From: Altererythrobacter sp. Root672
GTDB lineage: Bacteria; Pseudomonadota; Alphaproteobacteria; Sphingomonadales; Sphingomonadaceae
NCBI RefSeq assembly: GCF_001427865.1
Contig: NZ_LMHH01000001.1
Coordinates: 806,001-870,000, forward strand
DNA length: 64,000 bases
Direction: 5' to 3'
Below the pieces are notes generated by a model. It saw only the letters and a program-made list of their open reading frames with translations, did not search any database and was not told where the DNA came from. Numbering within the stretch: the first letter of the stretch is position 1; each line of letters begins with the position of its first letter. Below, in pieces: positions 17,331-26,753 of the stretch. A program made the position numbers and the translations under genes.

Positions 17331-17903
17331 CTAATCCAAACGGTCGAGCAAGCGTGATAGCAGGCCGGCAAAGGTCTGCATCTCTTCCTCGGAGAAGCCC
17401 TCCAGCACCGCCTTTCGGGTTGGATCGACCACCGGCTGAACCCGGGCCAGGACCTGCGATCCGGCGTTTGTGATCTCTATCAGCCGCGACCGGCGGTCGT
17501 CCGGGTTTTCGTTCCGCACGATCAAGCCGTCGGCCTCGAGCGAGTTCAATGTCCGGACCAGCGCGGGCCATTTTACGCCCATCCGCTCGGCGAGCTCGAT
17601 GGTTGTCGCCCGGCCACCCTGGAAAGCGATGGCGAACAAGGTTTGCCATTGCGGTCGTGCGTAGCCGGTGGACTTGCTGACCTTGCTGTCGATCAACGCC
17701 ATCCAACGGCGAGATGACAGAATGAGCAGGCGTGACAGGCGGAACTCCAGGTTGGATCGACTGCCCTTCGGATAGAAGCGCCCGAACTCCGTTGCCCAGC
17801 GGCCAAAATCGTCGCCCAAGATCTGCCCCTCCCCGTATTTCGCCCCACTGATCGGTAGGCCGGCGCCCGTCATTTGCCAAGCGATCGGGCGATGCCTTGA
17901 CAT
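17331..17903 (-). CDS. MarR-family transcriptional regulator
   Basis: A 190-residue regulator with a winged helix-turn-helix in the second half: YARPQWQTLFAIAFQGG, recognition region MGVKWPALVRTLNSLEADGLIVR, and wing NPDDRRSRLIEITNAG. The first ~60 residues are not conserved, and a start at Met11 (17873) is also possible. It is divergent from a TonB-dependent receptor across a 74-base gap holding two perfect 10-bp palindromes, one covering its own start codon. The likely role is autorepression and control of the receptor in response to a small ligand, by analogy with other MarR proteins. Confidence 0.87.
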   Translation of the reverse strand: MSRHRPIAWQMTGAGLPISGAKYGEGQILGDDFGRWATEFGRFYPKGSRSNLEFRLSRLLILSSRRWMALIDSKVSKSTGYARPQWQTLFAIAFQGGRATTIELAERMGVKWPALVRTLNSLEADGLIVRNENPDDRRSRLIEITNAGSQVLARVQPVVDPTRKAVLEGFSEEEMQTFAGLLSRLLDRLD

Positions 17904-17924
17904 ATATGTAACAAGGTACGTACC
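17900..17924. promoter_or_regulatory. Candidate operators in the marR-receptor intergenic region
   Basis: ACATATATGT (17900-17909) and GGTACGTACC (17915-17924) are perfect palindromes whose centres are 15 bases apart. The first covers the ATG of the MarR gene. TTGACA at 17897-17902 could be the -35 of the receptor promoter, so a repressor bound here would block both directions. Confidence 0.5.
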
Positions 17925-17977
17925 AATATACGCAAGAAAGCCGCGTCATAACAGCGGCTTGGAACTGGGAGAGAGAC

Positions 17978-20884
17978 ATGGCCTCTACGGCTTGGCGCGT
18001 GCGTTGCGCGATTGGACTGGCAACTGCGTTGACGCCGATTTCGATCGCAAGCGCGCAGGACGCGACGACCGATCAGATCTCGAACCCAGTAGAGGCTTCG
18101 ACTGAGACCGAGCCTGCCGAAGGCGAAATTGTCGTCACCGGTTCACGCCTCGGTTCCGGCCTCAGCAGCGGCTTCACTTCGCCGACTCCGGTCACGGTGC
18201 TCGACAGCCAGCGGGTAGAAGCGCTGGCCATCACCAACGTGGGCGATGCGCTCAACCAGTTGCCGAGCTTTCGCGCCACGAGCGGACCGGCGACCCAAGC
18301 TAACCAGGGTGGCAATATCGGCGCCCGCGTGCTCGATCTTCGCGGGCTAGGTTCGCCCCGAACTCTGGTCCTGGTCGACGGCCATCGCTTCGTTCCCAGC
18401 ACGTCGCAGGGCACGGTCGACGTAAACCTCATCCCTTCGGCTTTGGTGAGCCGGACTGAGGTCGTGACTGGCGGCGCCTCTGCAGCCTATGGCTCCGACG
18501 CCGTCGCGGGGGTGGTGAACTTCATCCTCAATCGCCGCTTCGAAGGCATCCGAGCCGAGGCAATCGGCGGTATATCCCAGCTGGGCGACGATGAGAGCCA
18601 ATACCTCAGCCTCACGGCCGGCAGCCGCATCGGCGACCGGCTGCACGTCGCCATTTCGGGGGAGTACGAGAACAACGAAGGCCTCGGCACATGCTATTCT
18701 CGATCCTGGTGCGCGACTGAGACGCTGATCTTCGGCAATACCCCAGCAGGAACGGGCGGTCTTCCCGGCAACCTCATCATCGGCAACGTGCACACTTCGA
18801 CTGTGGCGCCCGGGGGCCTCATCAACCGTTCCTACGATGCTGCGGGCAGCCCCATCGGCACCATGGCCGGCGATCCGCTGCGCGGTACCACCTTTACTCC
18901 CGACGGAACCCCGCGCGCCTTCGAATATGGCTCGTCGGTGGGGTCGCTGTTCATGGTCGGGGGGGAGGGCTACGGCCGCAATTCGTTCTTCTACCCGCTG
19001 CTGCTCAAGGTGCCGGTCGAGCGCTATTCGCTCTACGGCATCGCCACACTCGACGTGACCGACACCATCCGCGCGAGCCTCGACGTTTCGTACGGCAAGG
19101 TCAGCGGCACAGTGGTGTCGAACGTACTGCGCGATCCCAGCGGCTCGCTGATGGGGCGCATCCAGCGCGACAATCCGTTCATTCCACGGGCGATCGCGGA
19201 ACAGATGGATGCGAATGGCGTCGCGGCCATTCAACTCGGCAAGGCGGACTTCAGCCTCGGACCCGCTTACGCCACCTCAGATACCGAAACCTGGCGAACG
19301 GTTGCCGGACTGGAGGGCGAGTTCGGCGCAGGTTGGACCTGGGATGTCGGCTATCAGTACGGGCGCACCCATTTTCGTCAGAACACCTACAACGCGATCA
19401 ATCTCGTCAACCTGCAGCGCGCCGTCGATGCCGTTGAGGGACCGCAGGGTGCGATCGTTTGCCGGGTCAATGCCGACGCCGATCCGGCCAATGACGATCC
19501 AGCCTGTGCGCCTTACAATCCCTTTGGCGAGGGGCTCTTTTCGCAAGCCGCCGACGGCTACATCACCGGCAACGGCTTTCAGGATACGATCAACGATCAG
19601 CATATGGTCGCCGCGAACTTGCGTGGCAGCCTGTTCGATCTGCCGGCAGGGTCGGTGGCCCTGGCCATCGGTGCTGATTATCGGCGCGACGAAATCGAGG
19701 GGACTACCGATCCGGTCTCGATGCAGAACGGCTTCTGGACGCTGAACGGCTCGGCCCTTTCCGGGGCAGTCGAGGTGAAAGAGGCTTATGCCGAGTTAGC
19801 GGTGCCGGTCTTCGAGGACTCCGCGCTTGGCTACGCGCTCGATCTCAACGGCGCGCTCCGTCGCACCGACTATAGCACGACGGGGGCGGTCACGACTTGG
19901 AAGGCCGGTGTGGTCTATCAGCCCGTGGATGGGATCCGGCTGCGCGCCACCCGATCGCGCGATATCCGGGCGCCCAACCTGGTCGAACTGGTTGGCCCTC
20001 GAACCAAGCGGTCGATCGGCTTCACAGATCCAGACACCGGACAGCAATCCAGCCCCACAGTGATCACGGGCTCCAATCCCGATCTTCGCGTCGAGCGAGC
20101 GGACAGCTGGACCATCGGCGGGGTGATTTCGCCGACCGGCAGCGGACCGCTCAGCCGCCTGCGTCTTTCGGTCGACTACTACGATATCAGCGTGAAGGAT
20201 GCGATCGGCATACTAGGCGCGCAGACCCTGGCCAATCGCTGTTCGGAAGGTGTCAGTGAATTCTGCGCGCTCATTACGCGCGATCCTCAAACCAATGCGA
20301 TCGTGCAGATCGATGATCTGTTCCTCAATTCCAACGAGCTGCGAGCGCGAGGGTTCGACATCGAGTTCCGATATCGCCAGCCCCTCGGCACAGCCGGTGA
20401 CCTCGACTTGTCGGTGCTGGCGAACATCGCTTCGGAACTTACCACGGTCGATGTTGCCGGGGCGATCGACCGGGCTGGGCAGACGGGCTGGCGGACCGGC
20501 ACCGTGCCGGGCGTGCCGGACTACGCGATCGACGGCATGGCGACGTGGACGCTCGACCAGTTCCAGCTCACTGCCCATGGCCGATACATCCCTTCGGGCA
20601 TCTTCTGGACCAATTTCGTCGGGCCGGACCAGGAAGGCTATTCGATCACTTTGCCGAACAGCGTCGACAACAACCGTGTCCAGAGCCGCTTCTATCTCGA
20701 CCTTGCGTTTCAGTGGCGTGTGGAAGCCGGCGATCGGGAGTTCGAATTTTTCACCGCAGTGAACAACGTGTTCGATCGCGATCCTCCCATTGCACCTGGC
20801 AGCATGGGGACGACCAACCAGCTGCTGTTTGAGCCTGTAGGGAGGGCGTTTCGCGCGGGTGTGCGTGTCCGCCTCGGCGCCTGA
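17978..20884 (+). CDS. TonB-dependent outer-membrane receptor
   Basis: A 968-residue receptor. A Sec signal peptide ends at ASAQDA. The TonB-box-like region EIVVTGSRL follows, then the plug domain (PTPVTVLDSQRVEALAITN; VLDLRGLGSPRTLVLVDGHR; VVTGGASAAYGSDAVAGVVNF) and a large beta-barrel ending VGRAFRAGVRVRLGA. The GLGSxRTLVLVDG and GGASAxYGxDAVAG motifs mark the sphingomonad-type receptors for carbohydrates, peptides or plant products rather than classical siderophore receptors. No ligand can be assigned. The divergent MarR gene is its probable regulator. Confidence 0.93.
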   Translation: MASTAWRVRCAIGLATALTPISIASAQDATTDQISNPVEASTETEPAEGEIVVTGSRLGSGLSSGFTSPTPVTVLDSQRVEALAITNVGDALNQLPSFRATSGPATQANQGGNIGARVLDLRGLGSPRTLVLVDGHRFVPSTSQGTVDVNLIPSALVSRTEVVTGGASAAYGSDAVAGVVNFILNRRFEGIRAEAIGGISQLGDDESQYLSLTAGSRIGDRLHVAISGEYENNEGLGTCYSRSWCATETLIFGNTPAGTGGLPGNLIIGNVHTSTVAPGGLINRSYDAAGSPIGTMAGDPLRGTTFTPDGTPRAFEYGSSVGSLFMVGGEGYGRNSFFYPLLLKVPVERYSLYGIATLDVTDTIRASLDVSYGKVSGTVVSNVLRDPSGSLMGRIQRDNPFIPRAIAEQMDANGVAAIQLGKADFSLGPAYATSDTETWRTVAGLEGEFGAGWTWDVGYQYGRTHFRQNTYNAINLVNLQRAVDAVEGPQGAIVCRVNADADPANDDPACAPYNPFGEGLFSQAADGYITGNGFQDTINDQHMVAANLRGSLFDLPAGSVALAIGADYRRDEIEGTTDPVSMQNGFWTLNGSALSGAVEVKEAYAELAVPVFEDSALGYALDLNGALRRTDYSTTGAVTTWKAGVVYQPVDGIRLRATRSRDIRAPNLVELVGPRTKRSIGFTDPDTGQQSSPTVITGSNPDLRVERADSWTIGGVISPTGSGPLSRLRLSVDYYDISVKDAIGILGAQTLANRCSEGVSEFCALITRDPQTNAIVQIDDLFLNSNELRARGFDIEFRYRQPLGTAGDLDLSVLANIASELTTVDVAGAIDRAGQTGWRTGTVPGVPDYAIDGMATWTLDQFQLTAHGRYIPSGIFWTNFVGPDQEGYSITLPNSVDNNRVQSRFYLDLAFQWRVEAGDREFEFFTAVNNVFDRDPPIAPGSMGTTNQLLFEPVGRAFRAGVRVRLGA

Positions 20885-20949
20885 GGGCGGTCGCCTCGCA
20901 CGATTCAGGTCTGCACGGATACTCTTGGCCGCATCATTGCGGGCGTCGG

Positions 20950-21723
20950 CTAACGCTTCCCAACCGACGCGGGGTCCACTTGTCTTTCGATCAGGATAAA
21001 GGGACCAAGCGGTACGCCTTCGTCCATTCGGTGATGCCCAGGATCCCAGAGCTGCGATACGCTGCCGTCCAGGAACAGGGCATTGGGCGTCTTCAACCGG
21101 TCCCGGAAATAGCGGGCGAGCTTGCCGAAGCTGACCGGCGTCTCGCTGATCACGAAATGGGCGCGGCCCTGTGCGTCGATGCCAACGGCGTTGCGGATCT
21201 TCCTCGATTGGCCGTTTTCATCGAAGCCGGGATGAAGCTTGCCGCCGATGACTAGCATCGGGCCGGATTGGGTGGCGAACTCCGGTCGATCGCTGACATT
21301 GGCGGCGAAATCGTCCGTGCTGCGTATCTGCCAGACGCCGCCGGAGCCGTAGAACACGCCATTTGGCTTCAGGTGGAAGTTGCCCGCACCATCGTTGCGG
21401 TTGAGCGTGTGCCGCCGCTCTCCGTGCTCGACATAGTAGCCGATCGGATTGCCGTCTTCATCGTACATCCCGGCGTTCATCGCGAACGCAAGCTGTCCGG
21501 GGTCTGGCAGACTTTCCGCGAGTACGGCGAAGGAGCGCGCCGGCTTGCCATCCCGTCCGTCGAGGGCCGTGCGGATGACGTGCTTCGTCGGATCGGCAAT
21601 GCAGTGGGTGAGGGCGGCGTCCTCGAAGATGACCGCTGCACAATCCCGTTGCGGTTCAGCTTGAGGCTCTTCCGCCCCGCATGCGGCAATGGCGAACGCA
21701 AGCAGCGCCGCCGCGCGCTTCAC
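20950..21723 (-). CDS. Phosphodiester glycosidase-family lipoprotein (NAGPA-like)
   Basis: About 257 residues from a GTG start at 21723 that overlaps the trpE stop (GTGA). The N-terminus VKRAAALLAFAIAAC is a lipoprotein signal with an IAAC lipobox, so the protein is probably membrane-anchored in the periplasm. The body carries the NAGPA-domain pattern: FAMNAGMYDEDGNPIGYYVE, NGVFYGSGG, ATQSGPMLVIGG, RNAVGIDAQGRAHFVIS and ALFLDGSVSQLW. The domain occurs in enzymes that cleave GlcNAc-1-phosphodiester bonds; the natural substrate here is unknown. The in-frame upstream start at 21801 would lie within trpE and is not favoured. Confidence 0.82.
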   Translation of the reverse strand: MKRAAALLAFAIAACGAEEPQAEPQRDCAAVIFEDAALTHCIADPTKHVIRTALDGRDGKPARSFAVLAESLPDPGQLAFAMNAGMYDEDGNPIGYYVEHGERRHTLNRNDGAGNFHLKPNGVFYGSGGVWQIRSTDDFAANVSDRPEFATQSGPMLVIGGKLHPGFDENGQSRKIRNAVGIDAQGRAHFVISETPVSFGKLARYFRDRLKTPNALFLDGSVSQLWDPGHHRMDEGVPLGPFILIERQVDPASVGKR

Positions 21724-23225
21724 TGTCCGAACCCTGCCTCGCCTGCAACCCGTGCCGCTTCCTTCGCCGCAGCGATAAGAGCGCCGGCCTTGTGGCGGCA
21801 CTCGGCGGCCTCGTAGGCGGGGTCGCTATCGGCGACGATCCCGGCGCCGGCTTGGACGTGCATCACGCCGTCCTTCACCACCGCGGTCCGCAGGACGATG
21901 CAGGAGTCGACCGATCCGTCGGGCGCGAAGTAGCCAACGCCGCCGGCGTAAGGGCCGCGTGTTTCGGGTTCTAGCTCGGCGATCACCTGGCAAGCGCGGA
22001 TCTTGGGTGCGCCCGAGACTGTGCCGGCAGGGAAGCCCGCGAACAACGCGTCCAGGGCGTCCTTCGAAGGATCGAGACGGCCCACCACGTTGCTGACGAT
22101 GTGCATCACGTGGCTGTAGCGTTCGATGGTGAAGCTCGCGGTGACCTTGACGCTATCGGCGGCCGCGACCCGACCCACGTCATTGCGGCCGAGATCGAGC
22201 AGCATCAGGTGTTCGGCGCATTCCTTGGGATCGGCCAGGAGGCTGCGTTCGGCCTCGATATCGTCTTCCTCGGTCGTGCCGCGCGGGCGGGTGCCGGCGA
22301 TCGGCCTGATGGTGACTTCGCCGTTGCGGACGCGCACCAGGATCTCGGGGCTCGAACCAACAACGGCAAAGCCGGGGAGGTCGAGGAAGTAGAGGAACGG
22401 TGACGGGTTAACTCGCCGCAGCGCGCGATAGAGCGCGAATGGCGGCAGCGGAAACGGACAAGTGAAGCGCTGCGCCAGCACGACCTGGAAGATGTCGCCC
22501 GCGGTGATGTATTCCTTCGCCTTGAGGACCATCGCCTCATAGTCTTCGGCGGGCATGACCGGTTCGAGCGCCATCTCGGGTAGGCCGAGATCGCGATGAG
22601 GTGCAGGCGAGGCCGCACTGAGGCGGGCGAGGGCGGCGTCGATCCGCTCACCGGCGAGTTCGACGGCGCGCTGTGGTTCGCTGCCGTCGGCCCACAGCGG
22701 CGCGATGGCGAACAGAGCGTCGCTGAGCCCGTCGAACACGAGGATCAGGGTCGGCCGCGCGAACAGCACGTCGGGGACCGCCAGCTCGCTTTGCGGAGCC
22801 CTCGGCAGGTTTTCGACCAGGCCGATCGTCTCGTAGCCGAAATAGCCCACCAGGCAGGCGAGGGCCGGGGGAAGGCCTTTGGGCACGTCGATCCGGCAGC
22901 TGTCGGCAAGCTGGCGCAGTTCGGCCAGGCTATCGCCCGGCAGCGGCTCGAAAGCTTCGCGGTCGAGCTTCCAACTACGGTTCACTTCGCACGAATGGCC
23001 AGTGGCGCGGAAGACGAGGTCCGGGTCGAGGCCGAGCAGGCTGTAGCGCCCGCGAACCTCGCCGCCTTCGACCGATTCCAGCAGGAAGTCCCCGCGACCG
23101 GGCTCGATCAGCTTGAGCGCCGCGCCGACCGGTGTTTCGGTATCGGCGACGAGCTGGCGCCAGACGAGTGCCGGCTCACCAGCGGCAAGCCGGGAGCGAG
23201 CCGCCTCGGCGTTCTCGGGGAGCAT
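21720..23225 (-). CDS. trpE: Anthranilate synthase component I TrpE
   Basis: About 501 residues from ATG 23225 (a TTG at 23234 would add three residues and lies nearer a GAGGCG sequence). It makes anthranilate from chorismate and glutamine with TrpG, which is not in this window. Conserved chorismate-binding motifs are all present: IRPIAGTRPRGTTEEDD, MLLDLGRNDVGRV, HIVSNVVGRLD, GTVSGAPKIRACQVI and GPYAGGVGYF. The N-terminal Trp feedback region includes LLESVEGGEVRGRYSL. It follows ppiD by under 20 bases and is translationally coupled to the glycosidase gene downstream. Confidence 0.95.
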   Translation of the reverse strand: MLPENAEAARSRLAAGEPALVWRQLVADTETPVGAALKLIEPGRGDFLLESVEGGEVRGRYSLLGLDPDLVFRATGHSCEVNRSWKLDREAFEPLPGDSLAELRQLADSCRIDVPKGLPPALACLVGYFGYETIGLVENLPRAPQSELAVPDVLFARPTLILVFDGLSDALFAIAPLWADGSEPQRAVELAGERIDAALARLSAASPAPHRDLGLPEMALEPVMPAEDYEAMVLKAKEYITAGDIFQVVLAQRFTCPFPLPPFALYRALRRVNPSPFLYFLDLPGFAVVGSSPEILVRVRNGEVTIRPIAGTRPRGTTEEDDIEAERSLLADPKECAEHLMLLDLGRNDVGRVAAADSVKVTASFTIERYSHVMHIVSNVVGRLDPSKDALDALFAGFPAGTVSGAPKIRACQVIAELEPETRGPYAGGVGYFAPDGSVDSCIVLRTAVVKDGVMHVQAGAGIVADSDPAYEAAECRHKAGALIAAAKEAARVAGEAGFGQ

Positions 23226-23243
23226 GGCTGGCAAGGCCGCGCC

Positions 23244-25181
23244 TCAGTCGGCTTGGGTGCCGGTGAGGGACGCCACCACGGCATCGATCGCCGTCTGGTT
23301 GCGTTCCACGCCCACGTCGTCTTGCGCTGCGTTGACGAACTGCTCGACGTATTCCTCCGCGGTGATGCGGCCCAGCTGGTTCAGCGTCGTGGTAAGGATC
23401 GGGTCGTTGGCCGGCACTGCGCCTGCCTCGATCTTGTCGAGCTTGACGATGAACCAACCCTCGTCCTGCGGAGCCTCGAGCTTCTTCACCGTGCCTGCGG
23501 CCATGCTGAAAAACAGCGCGAGCGACGACGGGACACGGCCGATGCGGGCCATTTCCTGGCGGTCGATGTTGAGTGTTTGCGGTGCGGGGATGGCCTTCTT
23601 TTCGGCAGCCACGGCGGCCGCGAGATCAGTCCCTTGAGCGAGGCGCTGCATCACACGTTCAGACGCTGCCTTGGCGGCCTTGGAGCCCTCGTCGCGGCGC
23701 CAAAGGGCGATCACGTCAGGCTTGATCTCGGCCAAAGGCGCCGTGGCCGAAGGGGTGATCTCGGTGACCTCGTAGACCAGGACGGTTTGACCCGCGACGA
23801 TCTCCGTCAGCTGTGGCTGTCCTTCCTCCATGTCGAACGCGACCTTGAGCACTGGGGCCAGCATTTGCGGCAGGGTCTCGGTAGGATTGCCATAGAGCCG
23901 GCCGTCGGCCGTTGCCGGAGCGGTGGTGGCGAGCGTGAGCTTGAGTTCCTGGGCCACTTCGCCAAGGCTGCGGCCACCTTCAATCTCTTCTTCGATGCGC
24001 GCAGTCATATCGGCAAACGCCGTGCGACGCTGCTCTTCGGCGAGCTCGGCGACGATTTCGCCGCGAGCCTGTTCGAGAGTCCGGCCGGGCACGCGGTCGA
24101 TCTGGTCGACACGCAGCACGTACCAGCCAAGGCCGCCGCGAGCCGGGGCTGCGAGAGCGCCACGCTCAGTCGCAAAGGCCGCCTGGGCGACTGAGGGCGA
24201 GGCCGAAGCGGCGAATTCTGCGCGGGTCGACGGGCCGATGGAGGCCGTGGCCAGGCCCTTCGACCGGGCGGCGGCATCGAGCGCCTTGCCACCTTGGACC
24301 TCGGCGACGAGGGCATTGGCGGCGGCCTGCGTCGGGACGATGACCTGAGTAAAGGTGCGGCGCTCTGTCGGTGCGAATTTGGCCTGGTCGCGCTTGAAGC
24401 GAGCGGCAATCTGCGCCTCGGTGGGCGCCGGGCGGTTACCCAATGCCTCTTCGCCGAACGTGGCGTAACGGATCACTCGGCGTTCCGGACGCACGAAATT
24501 GTTGCGGTTCGCGGTGTAGAATGCCTGCAGTTGGGCTGCCGTCGGATCGCCTTGCGGGGCGAAGGCCGCGCTGGGGATCAAGGCAACGGTGCCATGGCGC
24601 CGCTCGCGCAGCAGCGATGCATACTGCTGCACCGCGCTGTGGGGCATGACTGGGCTGAATGTGATCGGCGTGATCAGCTGGCGTGCGAGCAGGCCCATCC
24701 CGAGGTCGTTCCGAACCATCGTTTCGCTGAGGCCCTGCTGCGCGATGGCAGCGCGGAATGCGTTTTCGTCAAAGCTTCCGTCGGCGCCCTGGAAGGCTGC
24801 GATCTGCACGATCTGGCTGTCGACGAGTCGGTTCCCCGCGCGCATGCCGTGATTCTCTCCGAACACGGCGAGCGAAGTGCGCTGCAGCAACTGCTTCAGC
24901 GTCGATTCGAGCCCGCCTGCATTCAGGAACGTCTGCATCGTGAGTGTCGGCTGCTGCTGGCGCTCCCGTTCGAGCGAGGCCGTCAGGTTTTCCTTCAAGT
25001 CGGCAGCATCTATCCGCCGGTCGCCCACAACGGCGACGCGATCACCCCCGGAGACTCCGCCGAACACACTGGTGTTCGCGACGTCAGAGCTGGCGAATGC
25101 GAGGGCGATCAGGGCGAGAAAGCCCAGCGTGACGACGACGCCGATCTTCGATTTGAAGAAGTTGCGGAAGAACTGGAGCAT
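23244..25181 (-). CDS. ppiD: Periplasmic peptidyl-prolyl isomerase PpiD/SurA-like
   Basis: A 645-residue protein with one N-terminal TM anchor (KIGVVVTLGFLALIALAFA) and a large periplasmic part. The SurA-N-like chaperone region (~40-240) includes VAVVGDRRIDAADLK. A parvulin rotamase domain lies around 270-370 (FTQVIVPTQAAANALVAEV; GGLGWYVLRVDQI), and a second degenerate rotamase-like segment follows. This is the PpiD layout: an inner-membrane-anchored folding factor at the Sec exit. It is the first gene of ppiD-trpE-lipoprotein and is divergent from tpiA-secG-pyrG. Confidence 0.9.
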   Translation of the reverse strand: MLQFFRNFFKSKIGVVVTLGFLALIALAFASSDVANTSVFGGVSGGDRVAVVGDRRIDAADLKENLTASLERERQQQPTLTMQTFLNAGGLESTLKQLLQRTSLAVFGENHGMRAGNRLVDSQIVQIAAFQGADGSFDENAFRAAIAQQGLSETMVRNDLGMGLLARQLITPITFSPVMPHSAVQQYASLLRERRHGTVALIPSAAFAPQGDPTAAQLQAFYTANRNNFVRPERRVIRYATFGEEALGNRPAPTEAQIAARFKRDQAKFAPTERRTFTQVIVPTQAAANALVAEVQGGKALDAAARSKGLATASIGPSTRAEFAASASPSVAQAAFATERGALAAPARGGLGWYVLRVDQIDRVPGRTLEQARGEIVAELAEEQRRTAFADMTARIEEEIEGGRSLGEVAQELKLTLATTAPATADGRLYGNPTETLPQMLAPVLKVAFDMEEGQPQLTEIVAGQTVLVYEVTEITPSATAPLAEIKPDVIALWRRDEGSKAAKAASERVMQRLAQGTDLAAAVAAEKKAIPAPQTLNIDRQEMARIGRVPSSLALFFSMAAGTVKKLEAPQDEGWFIVKLDKIEAGAVPANDPILTTTLNQLGRITAEEYVEQFVNAAQDDVGVERNQTAIDAVVASLTGTQAD

Positions 25182-25414
25182 GAAGAGAGGGGTTTCTCGG
25201 CTGATTGCGGTGTTGGCGTAAGACCAAGGAGATAGGGCCCACGCGTTCGAAGGGCGGCTTTATCCCGCATGCGATTTTGCCGCAACAGTCGAACGGGGGT
25301 TTCCAGCAGCTGTCAAAAGCTGTTTTGACAACTGAGGCTCGCCGGACTAGCGCGCAGCCGATTCCGGCGCCTGTCGCACCGGGAAAATTCACTTGATATT
25401 TAACAGGACCCTTG

Positions 25415-26170
25415 ATGGCCCAGCGCCCTTATATCGTCGGCAATTGGAAGATGCATGGCACGCGTGCCATGCTGTCGGAAGCGCGTGCGATCGATCGTGC
25501 CGCCGAACGGCTCTTGAAAGCCGAAGTTGCGATCGCCCCGCCGTTCACCCTCATCCATGCTTCGCGCAAGGAAGCCTCGTTGATCGGTATCGGCGCGCAG
25601 GACTGCCATGCGGCCGAAGGCGGCGCGCACACCGGCGACATTTCCGCGGCCATGCTCAAGGATTCGGGCGCAGGTTTCGTGATCGTCGGCCATAGCGAGC
25701 GCCGTGCCGACCACGGAGAAACTGACGCTGCGGTAAAGGCGAAGGCTGAAGCGGGTCTCGCCGCAGGCCTGAGCGTGATCGTTTGTGTCGGCGAAACCGA
25801 AGCGCAGCGCGACAGCGGCGAGGCTGAAGCTGTCGTAGCTACGCAGCTCGATGGCTCGCTCCCGCGTGGCGAAGGCGTGGCCGAACGCGTCACAGTGGCT
25901 TACGAGCCGGTCTGGGCCATCGGCACGGGCCGTACCCCGACGATCGAAGACATCGCCGCCATGCACCGCTCGATCCGCGCTCGCCTCGGCGAGATCTACG
26001 GCGAGGCCGGTGCTCAGGTGCGGATCCTCTACGGCGGATCGGTCAAGCCGGAGAACGCCTCGGAAATCCTGGCCACTGAAGAAGTCGGCGGTGCCCTTGT
26101 CGGTGGCGCCAGCCTTACAGCGGAGAGCTTCGTCGGCATCATCGTCGCCGCGACAGAACGCGCCGAGTAA
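25415..26170 (+). CDS. tpiA: Triosephosphate isomerase TpiA
   Basis: A 251-residue TIM barrel that interconverts DHAP and GAP in the cytosol. Conserved sites: GNWKMHG with the catalytic Lys, GHSERR with the catalytic His, [13 protein letters not shown] with the catalytic Glu and flexible loop, and the phosphate-binding [14 protein letters not shown] 25415 is preceded by AGGA; the in-frame TTG one codon earlier is less likely. It is first in the tpiA-secG-pyrG series. Confidence 0.96.
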   Translation: MAQRPYIVGNWKMHGTRAMLSEARAIDRAAERLLKAEVAIAPPFTLIHASRKEASLIGIGAQDCHAAEGGAHTGDISAAMLKDSGAGFVIVGHSERRADHGETDAAVKAKAEAGLAAGLSVIVCVGETEAQRDSGEAEAVVATQLDGSLPRGEGVAERVTVAYEPVWAIGTGRTPTIEDIAAMHRSIRARLGEIYGEAGAQVRILYGGSVKPENASEILATEEVGGALVGGASLTAESFVGIIVAATERAE

Positions 26171-26241
26171 GTCCCGCGCTGCCCTTGCGCCCATGTACGG
26201 GCGCGCCTAAATGGCCGCGCACGCTAGATTGAGATTTTTCC

Positions 26242-26649
26242 ATGTCGCTGTTCCTCTTCCTCACAGTTATCCAGGCGATCATCGCCGCGGCGCTCGTCGG
26301 CATCGTGCTGATGCAGCGTTCCGAAGGCGGCGGCCTCGGTATCGGTGGGGGCGGTAGCCCGGGCGGGCTGATGAACGCGCGCGGCGCGGCTGACTTCATG
26401 ACTCGCGCCACCAAGTGGCTCGCGATTTGTTTTGTGACTCTGGCGATCGTTCTTGCGGCCCTTGCTGTCGACACGACGACGGGCCGTGACATCGACACTT
26501 CGCTCGATCGTAGCGTTGCCCCGGTCCAGGATCCCCTGGCACCGGTGACTCAGACCGGACCGGGGCTCGACCAGCCCGTTGGCGGTGCAGCGACTCCGGC
26601 CCAAACGGCGCCGGCGACCAAGGATCCGCTCGCCGGTACGGCCGAGTAA
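26242..26649 (+). CDS. secG: Preprotein translocase subunit SecG
   Basis: A 135-residue membrane protein with two TM segments (FLTVIQAIIAAALVGIVLM and WLAICFVTLAIVLAALAV). They flank the conserved cytosolic loop QRSEGGGLGIGGGGSPGG, the SecG signature. The Ala/Pro/Thr-rich tail is longer than in E. coli and common in alphaproteobacteria. SecG assists the SecYE channel during export. It sits between tpiA and pyrG as in many sphingomonads. Confidence 0.93.
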   Translation: MSLFLFLTVIQAIIAAALVGIVLMQRSEGGGLGIGGGGSPGGLMNARGAADFMTRATKWLAICFVTLAIVLAALAVDTTTGRDIDTSLDRSVAPVQDPLAPVTQTGPGLDQPVGGAATPAQTAPATKDPLAGTAE

Positions 26650-26753
26650 CTTCACTTCTCACGCCAACTTGCGGGCATTTGGCCCGTAACCTGTTAAATT
26701 CCCCCAGTCGGCCCTTGCGCCGAGTGCATGGGGGCGCTTAAGGCTCGTCTCCC

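Noticed and set aside
22596-24194. A 532-codon plus-strand frame antisense to trpE and ppiD
   Set aside because: Both opposite-strand genes are intact and recognisable. The frame is a compositional shadow.
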